Shown: positions 1-6,739, counted from the first letter of the stretch. The stretch: DNA of 16,370 nucleotides from JBOGXB01 sp050694215 (GCA_050694215.1 JBOGXB010000049.1:1-16370); one strand, 5' to 3'. The notes: generated by a model from the sequence alone, not told the origin. Made by a program: numbers and translations.

Positions 1-1
1 A

Positions 2-658
2 GCTCATTCCGTCGACGCGCGCATACTCGTTGATGCCGCCCAGGCGGCGCCGCACGTCGTCTTCGACGTCAACGAGCTCGACTGTGACTTCCTCGGTTAC
101 TCGTCTCACAAGATGCTCGGGCCGACTGGCGCAGGCGTGCTGTACGGGCGCGAGGACCTCCTCGAAGAGATGCCTCCGTTCCTCGGGGGCGGCGAGATGA
201 TCCGCGAGGTGTGGGCGGACCGGGCAACGTGGAACGAGATCCCCTACAAGTTCGAGGCCGGAACGATGAACATCGCTCAGGCAGTGGGCATGGGGGCCGC
301 GATCGAGTACCTGGAGGCTCTCGGACGCGACTCGATCCGTTCTCACGAGAAGGAGCTGACGAAGTATGCGCTGGGCAGGCTCGCGGAGACGGGTGCGACG
401 ATCTACGGGCCCGGCGACGTGGACGAGCGGGGCGGCGTGGTGTCCTTCAACCTCGAGGAGGTCCATCCGCACGACATGGCGACGATCGTCGACCAGGAGG
501 GCGTGTGCATCCGGGCCGGTCACCATTGCGCCCAGCCGTTGATGCGCAAGCTCGGGGTCCCGGCCACCGCCAGGGCCTCCTTTTACGTCTACAACTCGAC
601 CGACGACGTAGACGTGCTCGTCGACGCGCTCGAGAAGGCGAAAGGGTGGTTCGTGTGA
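2..658 (+). CDS. sufS: SufS cysteine desulfurase, 3' part (5' end outside window)
   Basis: Pyridoxal-phosphate enzyme that removes sulfur from cysteine as an enzyme-bound persulfide and passes it to a scaffold or transfer protein for Fe-S cluster assembly. The frame is open from base 2, giving 218 residues, about half of a normal SufS (about 410). Visible are the PLP-binding segment with D11 and Q14 in DAAQAAPH and the Schiff-base lysine in SSHK (fragment residue 37). The group II catalytic cysteine lies in RAGHHCAQP (fragment residue 176), and the typical C-terminal ARASFYVYNS segment is present. The RxGHHCAQP form is typical of SufS/CsdA rather than NifS/IscS. SufU follows 55 nt downstream, the usual partner in Firmicutes and Actinobacteria. 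Only the left edge is missing; nothing suggests it is broken. Confidence 0.95.
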   Translation, partial: AHSVDARILVDAAQAAPHVVFDVNELDCDFLGYSSHKMLGPTGAGVLYGREDLLEEMPPFLGGGEMIREVWADRATWNEIPYKFEAGTMNIAQAVGMGAAIEYLEALGRDSIRSHEKELTKYALGRLAETGATIYGPGDVDERGGVVSFNLEEVHPHDMATIVDQEGVCIRAGHHCAQPLMRKLGVPATARASFYVYNSTDDVDVLVDALEKAKGWFV

Positions 659-713
659 TCTGCCTCCGCGACTCCGCTGGAGTCGAGTACTCGTTGAGAG
701 GGGTGGGCTGACG

Positions 714-1148
714 GTGGGGAGTCTGGACGAGCTCTACAAGGAAGTGATCCTCGATCACTACCGCGCGCCGCGCAACAAGGGTCGCCTCGATCCTCACGAT
801 GTCGCGCTCGAGCGGAACAACCCCCTGTGCGGGGACGAGATCGAGCTTTTCGTGAGGTTCGACGGCGAGAACGTGGACGGGATTGCGTTCGAGGGAAAGG
901 GGTGTTCGATCTCTCAGGCGAGCGCTTCGATGATGACCGAGAAGGTGCAGGGGCTCTCGGTGAAGGACACGGCCGCCCTTGCCGAGTCGATCAAAGCCAT
1001 GATGGCGGGCGAGTCCGAAGGAGACCAGAAGCAGCTCGGCGACCTCGTGTCGCTCAAAGGCGTAGTCAAATACCCGGTGCGCATCAAGTGCGCACTGCTC
1101 GGCTGGAACACGCTGGTGGAGGCCTTGGAGGAGTCGGGCAAGTCGTAG
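714..1148 (+). CDS. sufU: SufU Fe-S assembly sulfur-transfer protein
   Basis: Small zinc-containing partner of SufS that accepts the persulfide from its active-site cysteine and relays sulfur to the SUF scaffold. The 144-residue product has the family length. It carries the start pattern LYKEVILDHYRAPRNKG and the zinc ligand set C39 and D41 (NPLCGD), C64 (GKGCSIS) and C126 (RIKCALLGW). The insertion between C64 and C126 (region 98-110, GESEGDQKQLGD) separates SufU from IscU. The start is a GTG at 714, supported by a purine-rich GAGAGGGG stretch about 10 nt upstream. Its position directly after sufS supports a shared operon. No separate promoter is obvious in the 55-nt gap. Confidence 0.95.
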   Translation: MGSLDELYKEVILDHYRAPRNKGRLDPHDVALERNNPLCGDEIELFVRFDGENVDGIAFEGKGCSISQASASMMTEKVQGLSVKDTAALAESIKAMMAGESEGDQKQLGDLVSLKGVVKYPVRIKCALLGWNTLVEALEESGKS

Positions 1149-1158
1149 CCCGTCCACT

Positions 1159-1200
1159 TTGAGCGCGATAACGGGCGCACATCCTCGAAAACGCGCTCAA
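1159..1200 (+). terminator. 9-bp perfect inverted repeat after sufU, possible terminator
   Basis: TTGAGCGCG (1159-1167) and CGCGCTCAA (1192-1200) are perfect reverse complements separated by 24 nt, starting 10 nt after the sufU stop. No T-tract follows. It could be a Rho-assisted or GC-hairpin terminator of the suf operon, or an mRNA 3' stabiliser. A second short palindrome, GGGAA-C-TTCCC, lies at 1213-1223, before the next gene. Confidence 0.4.
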
Positions 1201-1248
1201 GACTGTCGGGAGGGGAACTTCCCAAGCGGGGTCGTCCGTCCAAGGGAC

Positions 1249-1710
1249 ATGAATGCGCTGATACGGCTCCTGGCAACGCTCGCGATGGCAGCCTTCTGTG
1301 CCTGCGGCAGTCCCGAAGAGGTGGGTTCACCGGGGGCCGGCGGTGACGGCGCGAGCCCGGACGCACCCATCTCGTCCACGCCGGGTGGATCCAACGACCA
1401 GCCCGCCAAGTACAGGCTCGTCGCCCCCCGTTCCGGGATGGCGGACGTGCACCCGATCCGCTGGCAGTCGATCAGAAAGGTGAATCGTCGCACCCTCCTA
1501 GTCCGCTTCACGAGCGGCGTCGAGCCGTGCTACGTCCTCGATCACGTCGACGTGGAATACGGAAACAGACATGTCGCGATCACGCTCTTCGAAGGTCACG
1601 ATCCCGAGGAGGAGGACGTCGCCTGCATCGAGATCGCGGAGCTCAAGCAGGTGCGAGTCGAGCTTGCCGAGGGCCTCGACGGGCGCCGCGTGACCGACGG
1701 CGCTCGCTAG
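1249..1710 (+). CDS. Small secreted protein, probable lipoprotein, unknown function
   Basis: No family recognised. The 153-residue product begins with a hydrophobic signal-like segment (MNALIRLLATLAMAAF), then a Cys-rich CAC-GS cleavage region resembling a weak lipobox (FCAC). A Gly/Ser/Pro-rich linker follows (about 22-50), typical of exported lipoproteins. The folded part (about 55-150) starts with KYRLVAPRSGMADVHPIRW and holds two cysteines (EPCYVLD and VACIE) that could form a disulfide. Reading upstream to a TTG at 1159 would add 30 charged residues before the signal segment, so ATG 1249 is preferred; no good ribosome site decides it. It may be anchored on the outer face of the membrane. 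Its link to the suf genes is positional only. Confidence 0.6.
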   Translation: MNALIRLLATLAMAAFCACGSPEEVGSPGAGGDGASPDAPISSTPGGSNDQPAKYRLVAPRSGMADVHPIRWQSIRKVNRRTLLVRFTSGVEPCYVLDHVDVEYGNRHVAITLFEGHDPEEEDVACIEIAELKQVRVELAEGLDGRRVTDGAR

Positions 1711-1732
1711 CTCCAGCCGATCCACGTCCGCC

Positions 1733-1852
1733 ACCGGCCGCGTCGTCGGCTGCTTTCTCCAGGAGGGCCGCGTAGAGGGGGGAGCCCAGGGCGCGGCAAT
1801 AACCCGCTTGCTCGGCCAGGTGCTCGGGGACGGTGCCCTCGTCTAGTCCCAT
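1733..1852 (-). pseudogene. N-terminal remnant of a DUF2332-family gene
   Basis: The minus strand from ATG at 1852 encodes about 40 residues resembling the start of DUF2332 proteins: an EHLAEQAGYCRALGSPLYAALL stretch (given in two parts, EHLAEQAGYCR and ALGSPLYAALL) and then EKAADDAAGGG. After this the family match stops. The frame runs into Arg/Gly/Ala-rich sequence antisense to the 3' end of the small lipoprotein gene and closes near 1643. DUF2332 proteins are normally about 300 residues or more, so this looks like a decayed stub left by a deletion. Recognition is by motif memory, so identity is moderately sure. The alternative is a chance ORF in GC-rich DNA. Confidence 0.5.
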
Positions 1853-1865
1853 CGGGTTAGTCCTA

Positions 1866-1879
1866 TTAGCACTTGCTAA
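1866..1879. promoter_or_regulatory. TTAGCA-CT-TGCTAA palindrome, candidate operator
   Basis: A perfect 6-bp inverted repeat with a 2-bp spacer, 31 bp upstream of the winged-helix gene's ATG at 1910. TTGCTA (1874-1879) could double as the -35 of a promoter whose -10 is TATCAC (1896-1901, 16-bp spacing), placing transcription start at or next to the ATG. A dimeric ArsR/MarR-type protein bound here would block RNA polymerase, so autoregulation is the natural inference. The half-site resembles CIRCE, but the 9-bp CIRCE spacer is absent. Confidence 0.5.
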
Positions 1880-1909
1880 ATAAGAGAAACGCTGGTATCA
1901 CCTAAGCGT

Positions 1910-2344
1910 ATGGCCAACCTCGGGGACGATTCAGCTACAAGGACCGCGAAGGTCCTGTCCCTGCCCACGCGGGCGGCCATCCTGGCGCTCCTTCTCCGCA
2001 GCGGAGCGAAGACCGTGAAGGAGATCGCCGATCACTTCAAGATCCATCCGAACGTGGCCCGGGCCCACCTCGACCTGATGGTCGAGGCGGGGTTCCTTGC
2101 CACCGAGACCCGCCGGCGGACGAAGGGGCGTCCCGCCAAGGTTTATTTCACCTGGGAGGGAGAGGCCGGTGGGCTCTCCGAGGCCGGCGTGGAGGTGTCG
2201 GGCGAGCGCGCCGCGCGCACGGTTGACGAGCTCGGGGTCGAGCTCCGCGTCCTCGAGCGGATGCTCGCGGACGCCAACTCCCAACTTGGTCGCATCAAGG
2301 ACTTGATAGAGGAAGCAAAGACACTGAAAGAAGGAGGAGGCTGA
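1910..2344 (+). CDS. Winged-helix (ArsR/SufR-like) transcriptional regulator
   Basis: A 144-residue DNA-binding regulator. Residues about 12-75 form a winged helix-turn-helix: LSLPTRAAILALLL, then KTVKEIADHFKIHPNVARAHLDLMVEAGFL. The wing follows with RRRTKGRPAKVYFT (about 68-82), a pattern shared with SufR-like and ArsR-like families. Residues about 100-140 form an amphipathic helix (LGVELRVLERMLADANSQL) suited to dimerisation. There are no cysteines at all, so it cannot bind an Fe-S cluster as SufR does. The start ATG has no Shine-Dalgarno sequence and a promoter-like sequence immediately before it, so leaderless translation is likely. Its stop shares one base with the rhodanese start (TGATG), so the pair is co-translated. 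The effector is unknown. Confidence 0.85.
   Translation: MANLGDDSATRTAKVLSLPTRAAILALLLRSGAKTVKEIADHFKIHPNVARAHLDLMVEAGFLATETRRRTKGRPAKVYFTWEGEAGGLSEAGVEVSGERAARTVDELGVELRVLERMLADANSQLGRIKDLIEEAKTLKEGGG
2331..2340 (+). promoter_or_regulatory. Strong ribosome binding site of the rhodanese gene
   Basis: AAGGAGGAGG lies inside the last codons of the regulator gene, with its core about 4-8 nt before the ATG at 2344. It is much stronger than the site of the upstream gene. The sulfurtransferase can therefore be translated well above the level of its regulator despite the one-base overlap. Confidence 0.8.
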
Positions 2345-3186
2345 TGGCTGAATACGCAAACCAAGACGCACTTGTCGACACCGAGTGGCTCGAGCAAAAC
2401 CTCGAGTCGGGCGACACCTCGGTCGTGGAAGTCGACGAGGATACGGCGGCATACGAGAAGGGTCACATCCCGAACGCGATAGCGATCAATTGGGAGACCG
2501 AGCTCCACGATCAGCCGCGGCGGGAGTTCATCTCGTCGGAGCAGCTCGCGAAGCTCCTGGGTGAGAAGGGGATCTCGAACAACCAGACGATCGTCCTGTA
2601 CAGCGGGAACAACAACTGGTTCGCCGCGTATGCGTACTGGCTCTTCAAGTATCGCGGGGTCGACAACGTGAAGCTCCTCAACGGCGGTCGTAAGAAGTGG
2701 GAGCTCGAGAGCCGTCTGCTGAATCAGGACGACCCGGACCGGTCGTCGACGACCTTCCAGATCGGGAAGGACAACCCCGATATCCGCATCTTCCGCGAGG
2801 AAGTCATCGAGCGGGCGAAGTCCGGCAAAGCGGCCTGGGTCGACGTTCGTTCGCCGGAGGAGTTCAGAGGCGAGCTACTCGCGCCCCCGCACCTCCCGCA
2901 GGAGCAGGCTCAGGTACCGGGCCACATCCCCGGGGCCTCCAACATCACGTGGTCGAAGGCCGTGAACGAGGACGGCACGTTTAAGTCTGCCGACGAGCTC
3001 AAGGCGCTTTACGAGGCCGAGGGGATCACGGCAGACAAGGACGTCGTCGCCTACTGCCGCATCGGCGAGCGCTCCTCGCATTCATGGTTCGTGCTGAAGG
3101 AGCTGCTGGGCTTTGACAAGATCCGCAACTACGACGGGTCGTGGACCGAATACGGCAGTCTGGTCGGCGTCGCGGTGGAGAAATAG
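2344..3186 (+). CDS. sseA: Thiosulfate sulfurtransferase (two-domain rhodanese, SseA/CysA type)
   Basis: Transfers a sulfane sulfur from thiosulfate or another donor to cyanide, a thiol or an acceptor protein through a cysteine persulfide; probably cytoplasmic, as no signal peptide is seen. The 280 residues form two rhodanese repeats. The N-terminal one (about 8-125) has the inactive loop SGNNNWFAAYAYW in place of a catalytic cysteine. The C-terminal one (about 150-278) has DVRSPEEFRGE and the active loop CRIGERSS, with C238 the only cysteine in the protein. CRIGERSS matches the actinobacterial CysA/SseA group more than mercaptopyruvate sulfurtransferases (CG[ST]GVT). It is coupled to the preceding regulator and followed by a strong hairpin. 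It may supply sulfur to the nearby carrier protein or ThiI; that is inference. Confidence 0.92.
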   Translation: MAEYANQDALVDTEWLEQNLESGDTSVVEVDEDTAAYEKGHIPNAIAINWETELHDQPRREFISSEQLAKLLGEKGISNNQTIVLYSGNNNWFAAYAYWLFKYRGVDNVKLLNGGRKKWELESRLLNQDDPDRSSTTFQIGKDNPDIRIFREEVIERAKSGKAAWVDVRSPEEFRGELLAPPHLPQEQAQVPGHIPGASNITWSKAVNEDGTFKSADELKALYEAEGITADKDVVAYCRIGERSSHSWFVLKELLGFDKIRNYDGSWTEYGSLVGVAVEK

Positions 3187-3205
3187 CTCCGGGTCTCTAG
3201 TGGCA

Positions 3206-3237
3206 CCAAGGACGCCGCCATCGGGCGGCGTTCTTGG
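3206..3237 (+). terminator. Hairpin terminator after the rhodanese gene
   Basis: A 14-bp stem pairs 3206-3219 with 3224-3237 (core GGACGCCGCC / GGCGGCGTTC) with one G·T pair and the tetraloop ATCG. It begins 20 nt after the stop codon. It is not followed by a long T-run, which is common for actinobacterial hairpin terminators. It separates the regulator-rhodanese pair from the sulfur-carrier gene, which starts only 16 nt later. Confidence 0.75.
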
Positions 3238-3252
3238 GCTTATCGTGCGCCC

Positions 3253-3507
3253 ATGAAGGTCAAGGTGATCTGCTACGGCGCCATGCGCGATTACCTGCCT
3301 TCGAACGCGCGCGATAACGCAGCCCTGGTCGACCTGGGCGACGGCGCGGCGGTCGAAGAGCTCATGGACGAGCTTGGTGCTCCCCGCCGGCTCGCTGCCT
3401 ATGTGCTGGTGAACGAGGACAGGGCCGACCTCGGCCGGGTGCTCCGGGAGGGCGACGCTGTAACCTTGATGCCGCCTTTCACCGGCGGCGAGATACCGAG
3501 GAGCTGA
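3253..3507 (+). CDS. MoaD/ThiS-like ubiquitin-fold sulfur carrier with C-terminal extension
   Basis: An 84-residue beta-grasp protein of the MoaD/ThiS class, which carry sulfur as a C-terminal thiocarboxylate. Features are the first strand MKVKVICYGAMRDYLP, the central VEELMDELG helix, the strand YVLVNEDRADL, and the family ending LREGDAVTLMPPFTGG. The Gly-Gly (78-79) is not the end: five residues, EIPRS, follow. Activation by an E1-like enzyme needs an exposed Gly-Gly, so the protein either requires trimming (as for QbsE-type carriers cut by JAMM proteases) or is not thiocarboxylated. No E1 or JAMM gene is in the window. Only a 5-nt gap separates it from the aldehyde dehydrogenase, so the two are co-transcribed. 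Its own start lacks a Shine-Dalgarno sequence. Confidence 0.85.
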   Translation: MKVKVICYGAMRDYLPSNARDNAALVDLGDGAAVEELMDELGAPRRLAAYVLVNEDRADLGRVLREGDAVTLMPPFTGGEIPRS

Positions 3508-3512
3508 CGCAT

Positions 3513-5150
3513 ATGGCGCAGGCTAAGCCGACCAGGCCGAGAGCGGCCACGCGCAAGAGGACCACGAAGACCACGCGCTCGAGGGTGAGGGCGCCCCAGA
3601 AGTTGAAGTCCCTGAACCCTCGCACCGGCGAGATCCGCAGCGAGGTCCAGGCCAACGCTCCCGGCGAGATCTCCGACGTCGTGGATCGGGCACGCAAGGT
3701 GGCGCCCGAATGGGCGGCCATCGCGCCCGAGGGCCGGGGTCGCTTTATGAGAGAGGTCCGCCACCGCATCTACGACCGCATGGACGACATCGTCGAGACT
3801 GTTGCTGCCGAGTGTGGAAAGCCGCGTAACGAGGCTCTCGCGCACGACGTCATTCCCCCGATGATCATTCTGATGAGCCTCGAGGCCCTCGCGCCTCGTG
3901 CTCTTCGCCCCGAGAAGATCGGTCTGTTCACGCCGCCCGTCTTGCCGAAGCTGCTGTCGGGGACGTCCGCGCGCACGGAGTGGCGTCCGTTCGGGGTAGT
4001 CGGGTGCATCACGCCGTGGAACTACCCGATTACGAACTCCTTCGTGGCGTTCGCTCCCGCGCTTTTCGCGGGTAACGCGGTCGTCATCAAGCCCTCTGAG
4101 GTCACCCCTGCATGTGGAGAGCTGATCCGAGATCTCCTGGAGCCGCTTCCCTCCGGCGTGGCAACTGTCATCCAGGGTGGAGAAGCAGTCGGCGCCGCCC
4201 TGGTCGATGCTCCCGTCGACAAGGTCTCGTTCATCGGCTCCCCGGCTACCGGCCGCAAGATCTGCGAGTCGGCGGCCAAACATCTGACTCCGGTAGTGAT
4301 GGAGCTGGGCGGCAAGGATGCCGCGATCGTGTGCTCCGACGCGGACCTCGACTTCACGTCCTCGGGGATCCTCTGGGGCTCCTTCTACAACGCGGGGCAG
4401 ACCTGTTGCTCGATCGAGCGTGCTTACGTCGTGGACTCGGTTGCCGACGAGTTCAAGGAGAAGCTCCTCGGCAAGCTCGCAACCTTGCGTCAAGGCGACG
4501 ACGTCGGATCGCTGACATTTTCTCCCCAGCTCGACATCGTGAAGGAGCATGTATCCGACGCGACCGGGAAGGGCGCCAGGGTGCTCGCGGGGGGGCAGGA
4601 TGCGGGGATCAAGAATCGGAAAGGTTCCCTTTGGTACGCGCCGACCGTCCTCGAGTCGGTCAGCAGCGAGATGACGGTGCTGCGCCAGGAGACCTTCGGG
4701 CCGGTGCTCACCATCGTGACGGTCCACGACGAGGACGAGGCCGTGAAACGCGCGAACGAGGACGGCGTAAACCTCACCGCGTCGGTGTGGTCGTCGAGCA
4801 GGGCGCTCAGCGATTCCATCTCCACCCGGCTTCGTGCTGGGACGGTGACCGTGAACTTGCACGGCGAGACGGCGGCGTCGGCGTGGTCGCCATGGGGTGG
4901 GGTCGGGGAGTCCGGCTTCGGCCGGTTGAACGGTCTTCAGGGGATACGTGAGTTCGTCTATGCGGTAAACGTGACCCGCAACACGAATACGAGGATCCCT
5001 CGGCTGTGGTGGTACCCGTACGACGACGCGACCGAGAGAGCCTTCCGCTCGATTGCGGGCCTCTTCGGGGCGCCCTCGCGGAGCAAACGCTTCGAGGGCT
5101 TCACATCACTGGTGGGCAACGCCGCCGCCGCCCTGAAGAAAAAGATCTAG
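3513..5150 (+). CDS. NAD(P)-dependent aldehyde dehydrogenase with basic N-terminal tail
   Basis: Oxidises an aldehyde to the acid; substrate not predictable. The 545-residue product has the full catalytic set of the ALDH superfamily: N170 in TPWNYP, K193 in VIKPSE, E264 in MELGGKD, and nucleophile C298 in GQTCCS, plus ETFGPV near 400. Family members are usually about 480-500 residues. The excess is a Lys/Arg-rich head (residues 1-32, with about 12 basic residues and none acidic) and a C-terminal extension after about 490 with an aromatic RLWWYPYDD patch and a basic end. ATG 3513 is supported by GAGGAG (3498-3503) at good spacing. An in-frame GTG at 3585 would remove most of the basic tail but lacks a good ribosome site. 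It is operonic with the upstream sulfur carrier. Confidence 0.93.
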   Translation: MAQAKPTRPRAATRKRTTKTTRSRVRAPQKLKSLNPRTGEIRSEVQANAPGEISDVVDRARKVAPEWAAIAPEGRGRFMREVRHRIYDRMDDIVETVAAECGKPRNEALAHDVIPPMIILMSLEALAPRALRPEKIGLFTPPVLPKLLSGTSARTEWRPFGVVGCITPWNYPITNSFVAFAPALFAGNAVVIKPSEVTPACGELIRDLLEPLPSGVATVIQGGEAVGAALVDAPVDKVSFIGSPATGRKICESAAKHLTPVVMELGGKDAAIVCSDADLDFTSSGILWGSFYNAGQTCCSIERAYVVDSVADEFKEKLLGKLATLRQGDDVGSLTFSPQLDIVKEHVSDATGKGARVLAGGQDAGIKNRKGSLWYAPTVLESVSSEMTVLRQETFGPVLTIVTVHDEDEAVKRANEDGVNLTASVWSSSRALSDSISTRLRAGTVTVNLHGETAASAWSPWGGVGESGFGRLNGLQGIREFVYAVNVTRNTNTRIPRLWWYPYDDATERAFRSIAGLFGAPSRSKRFEGFTSLVGNAAAALKKKI

Positions 5151-5196
5151 CCCTTTTGTCGTAACTGACGCCCCCTCCGCGGCCATTCTCGGCGGG

Positions 5197-6372
5197 TCAA
5201 ATGAGAGGCTCGGGGAGCTCGAGCTCTCTCGTTTCGACGCCCGCGAGGGCCTTGCCAACCATCGCGTCCAAATCGAGCTCTTGCTCTGCCCTCTCGGCAT
5301 GGTGAGGTTTGGCTCGAGTCGCAGGCGAGCGCGGTTCGAAGAGCACACAGCAGTCCTGATGCTTGCGCGTCGAGACGTCGTAGGTGCCGATGCTTGTCGC
5401 GTTGTCGACGATCTCCTGCTTGTCCATGCCTATCAATGGCCGGATCACCTGCACACCGGCGACGGCGGCGTCGACCGTCCCGATGTTCTCGATGGTCTGC
5501 GACGCGACCTGGCCGAGCGAGTCCCCAGTCACGACGGCCTGACAGGCGCGCTGCTTAGCGAGCTCGGAGGCGATACGCATCATCGTCCTCCGATAAAGGA
5601 CGACCCTGAGGTTGGAAGGAGCGTGTGTGACGATCTCACGCTGCGCATCCGCGAGCGGGATGAGGTGGAGGATCGTTCTCAGTTGATAGCGGGTGAGGAC
5701 CTCAGCGAGCTCGGTGGCCTGCCGCACGGATGAGTGATCGGTGAACGGCTGTCCGTGGAAGTGGACGAGCTCGACCTCCACTCCACGGCGACCCATCCTC
5801 CACGCTGCGACCGGCGAGTCGATGCCTCCAGACACCAGCGCCATCATGCGCCCGGACACCCCGACGGGAAGACCGCCCGGCCCCCGTACCCTCGTTCGAT
5901 AGACGATCCCACTGTTCCCGAACATCTCTATGGAGAGGGTCGCGTGCGGGTTGCTCAGGTCGACGCGCGCGCCCGTCGTGTCCTTGATGAGCTGCCCGAT
6001 GGCCACGTTCATCTCGCGGGAGTTGTGGGTGAAGGAAGAATAGGTGCGACGGGCTCGCACTGCGAAGGACTCGAAGGGCTCGGCGGACATGAGCTCTAAC
6101 GCGGCGGCGCCGATCTCGTCCATGTCGGGCCGGACACGCTTGCCGAGCCCCACGTAGGCGGTCCCGAAAACGCGCGTGGCCCGGCCGAGTGCCTCGTCTA
6201 GAAGTGCGCCGTCCTTGAAGTCGACGACCAAACGGCCGAAGCCCCGGCGGATCCTCGAGTAGCCGGTCCCGCGCAGCGATCGCCTCAAATTGCGCGCGAG
6301 CGTCTGTTCGAAGAAGTCGCGGTTGCGCCCCTTGAGCCCGATCTCGTGGTAATGCGCGACGAGCGCATCCAT
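5197..6372 (-). CDS. thiI: ThiI tRNA 4-thiouridine synthetase (short form, no rhodanese domain)
   Basis: Adenylates U8 of tRNA and introduces sulfur to make 4-thiouridine; in some bacteria it also delivers sulfur for thiazole synthesis. The 391 residues contain an N-terminal ferredoxin-like/THUMP region (about 1-165; SFAVRARRTYSS and LSIEMFGNSGIVY) and a PP-loop ATP pyrophosphatase domain with SGGIDSP at 181-187. A conserved DCCVLFEP (C341, C342) matches the region of E. coli C344. The C-terminal rhodanese domain of the 482-residue E. coli enzyme is absent, as in many Gram-positive and archaeal forms. A GGAGG lies about 7 nt before the ATG. The gene converges with the aldehyde dehydrogenase (46 nt between stops) and follows the RAM-domain gene by 21 nt in one operon. 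Confidence 0.93.
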   Translation of the reverse strand: MDALVAHYHEIGLKGRNRDFFEQTLARNLRRSLRGTGYSRIRRGFGRLVVDFKDGALLDEALGRATRVFGTAYVGLGKRVRPDMDEIGAAALELMSAEPFESFAVRARRTYSSFTHNSREMNVAIGQLIKDTTGARVDLSNPHATLSIEMFGNSGIVYRTRVRGPGGLPVGVSGRMMALVSGGIDSPVAAWRMGRRGVEVELVHFHGQPFTDHSSVRQATELAEVLTRYQLRTILHLIPLADAQREIVTHAPSNLRVVLYRRTMMRIASELAKQRACQAVVTGDSLGQVASQTIENIGTVDAAVAGVQVIRPLIGMDKQEIVDNATSIGTYDVSTRKHQDCCVLFEPRSPATRAKPHHAERAEQELDLDAMVGKALAGVETRELELPEPLI

Positions 6373-6393
6373 CGCAACCTCCGCTGCCGCGGC

Positions 6394-6684
6394 TCAGTCG
6401 CTCTCTTCGAAGCCGACGGAGAACATGGATTCGACGTCGTGCCGGGAGAAGACCTTGAAGGCAACCAGCGTCTGGGTGCGCTGTACGCCCGGGATCTTGG
6501 CGATCTCTTCCGAGACCACCCGCGCCAGCTCGTCGTGATCGCGGACCCGCACCATGACTACGAGGTCGTAATCGCCGGCGACCGAATAAACCTCGCTGAC
6601 GTCGGGGAGGTCCGCAATGGCTTGAGCGGTCTCGGGTATCTGATGGATATCGCACACGGCAAGAACGATCGTGGTCACCATCAT
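6394..6684 (-). CDS. Stand-alone Lrp/AsnC RAM (ligand-binding) domain protein
   Basis: A 96-residue protein consisting of one RAM domain, the amino-acid-sensing alpha-beta sandwich of Lrp/AsnC regulators, with no helix-turn-helix. Characteristic segments are VTTIVLAVCDIHQI, then DVSEVYSVAGDYDLVVMVRVRD (given as DVSEVYSVAGDYD and LVVMVRVRD). EEIAKIPGVQRTQTLVAFKVF completes the second strand-helix-strand unit. Such proteins form dimer or octamer rings that bind amino acids and may modulate full-length Lrp proteins. Two adjacent ATG codons (6684 and 6681) are possible starts; upstream is only a weak AGAAAG. It is the first gene of the RAM-thiI minus-strand operon. A link to thiolation is not evident; co-transcription may be incidental. 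Confidence 0.88.
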   Translation of the reverse strand: MMVTTIVLAVCDIHQIPETAQAIADLPDVSEVYSVAGDYDLVVMVRVRDHDELARVVSEEIAKIPGVQRTQTLVAFKVFSRHDVESMFSVGFEESD

Positions 6685-6739
6685 CCGTTCTTTCTAAACA
6701 TGGGTACCGAAAATGGACCTCTCCGACGGAAAGAACGCC

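Noticed and set aside
1159..1248. Upstream TTG start that would lengthen the small lipoprotein by 30 residues
   Set aside because: It would put a charged segment before the signal sequence and start inside the inverted repeat after sufU.
1866..1879. CIRCE (HrcA) element
   Set aside because: The half-site TTAGCA fits, but CIRCE needs 9-bp arms around a 9-bp spacer; here the spacer is 2 bp and no heat-shock gene follows.
3399..4862. 487-codon open frame on the minus strand antisense to the aldehyde dehydrogenase
   Set aside because: It has no family motifs and is rich in Arg, His, Gly and Asp as expected from the reverse of GC-rich code. The sense gene has complete ALDH catalytic motifs.
5702..6655. 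317-codon minus-strand frame across thiI and the RAM gene
   Set aside because: It is the shifted frame of both genes, Arg-rich, and crosses the boundary between them.
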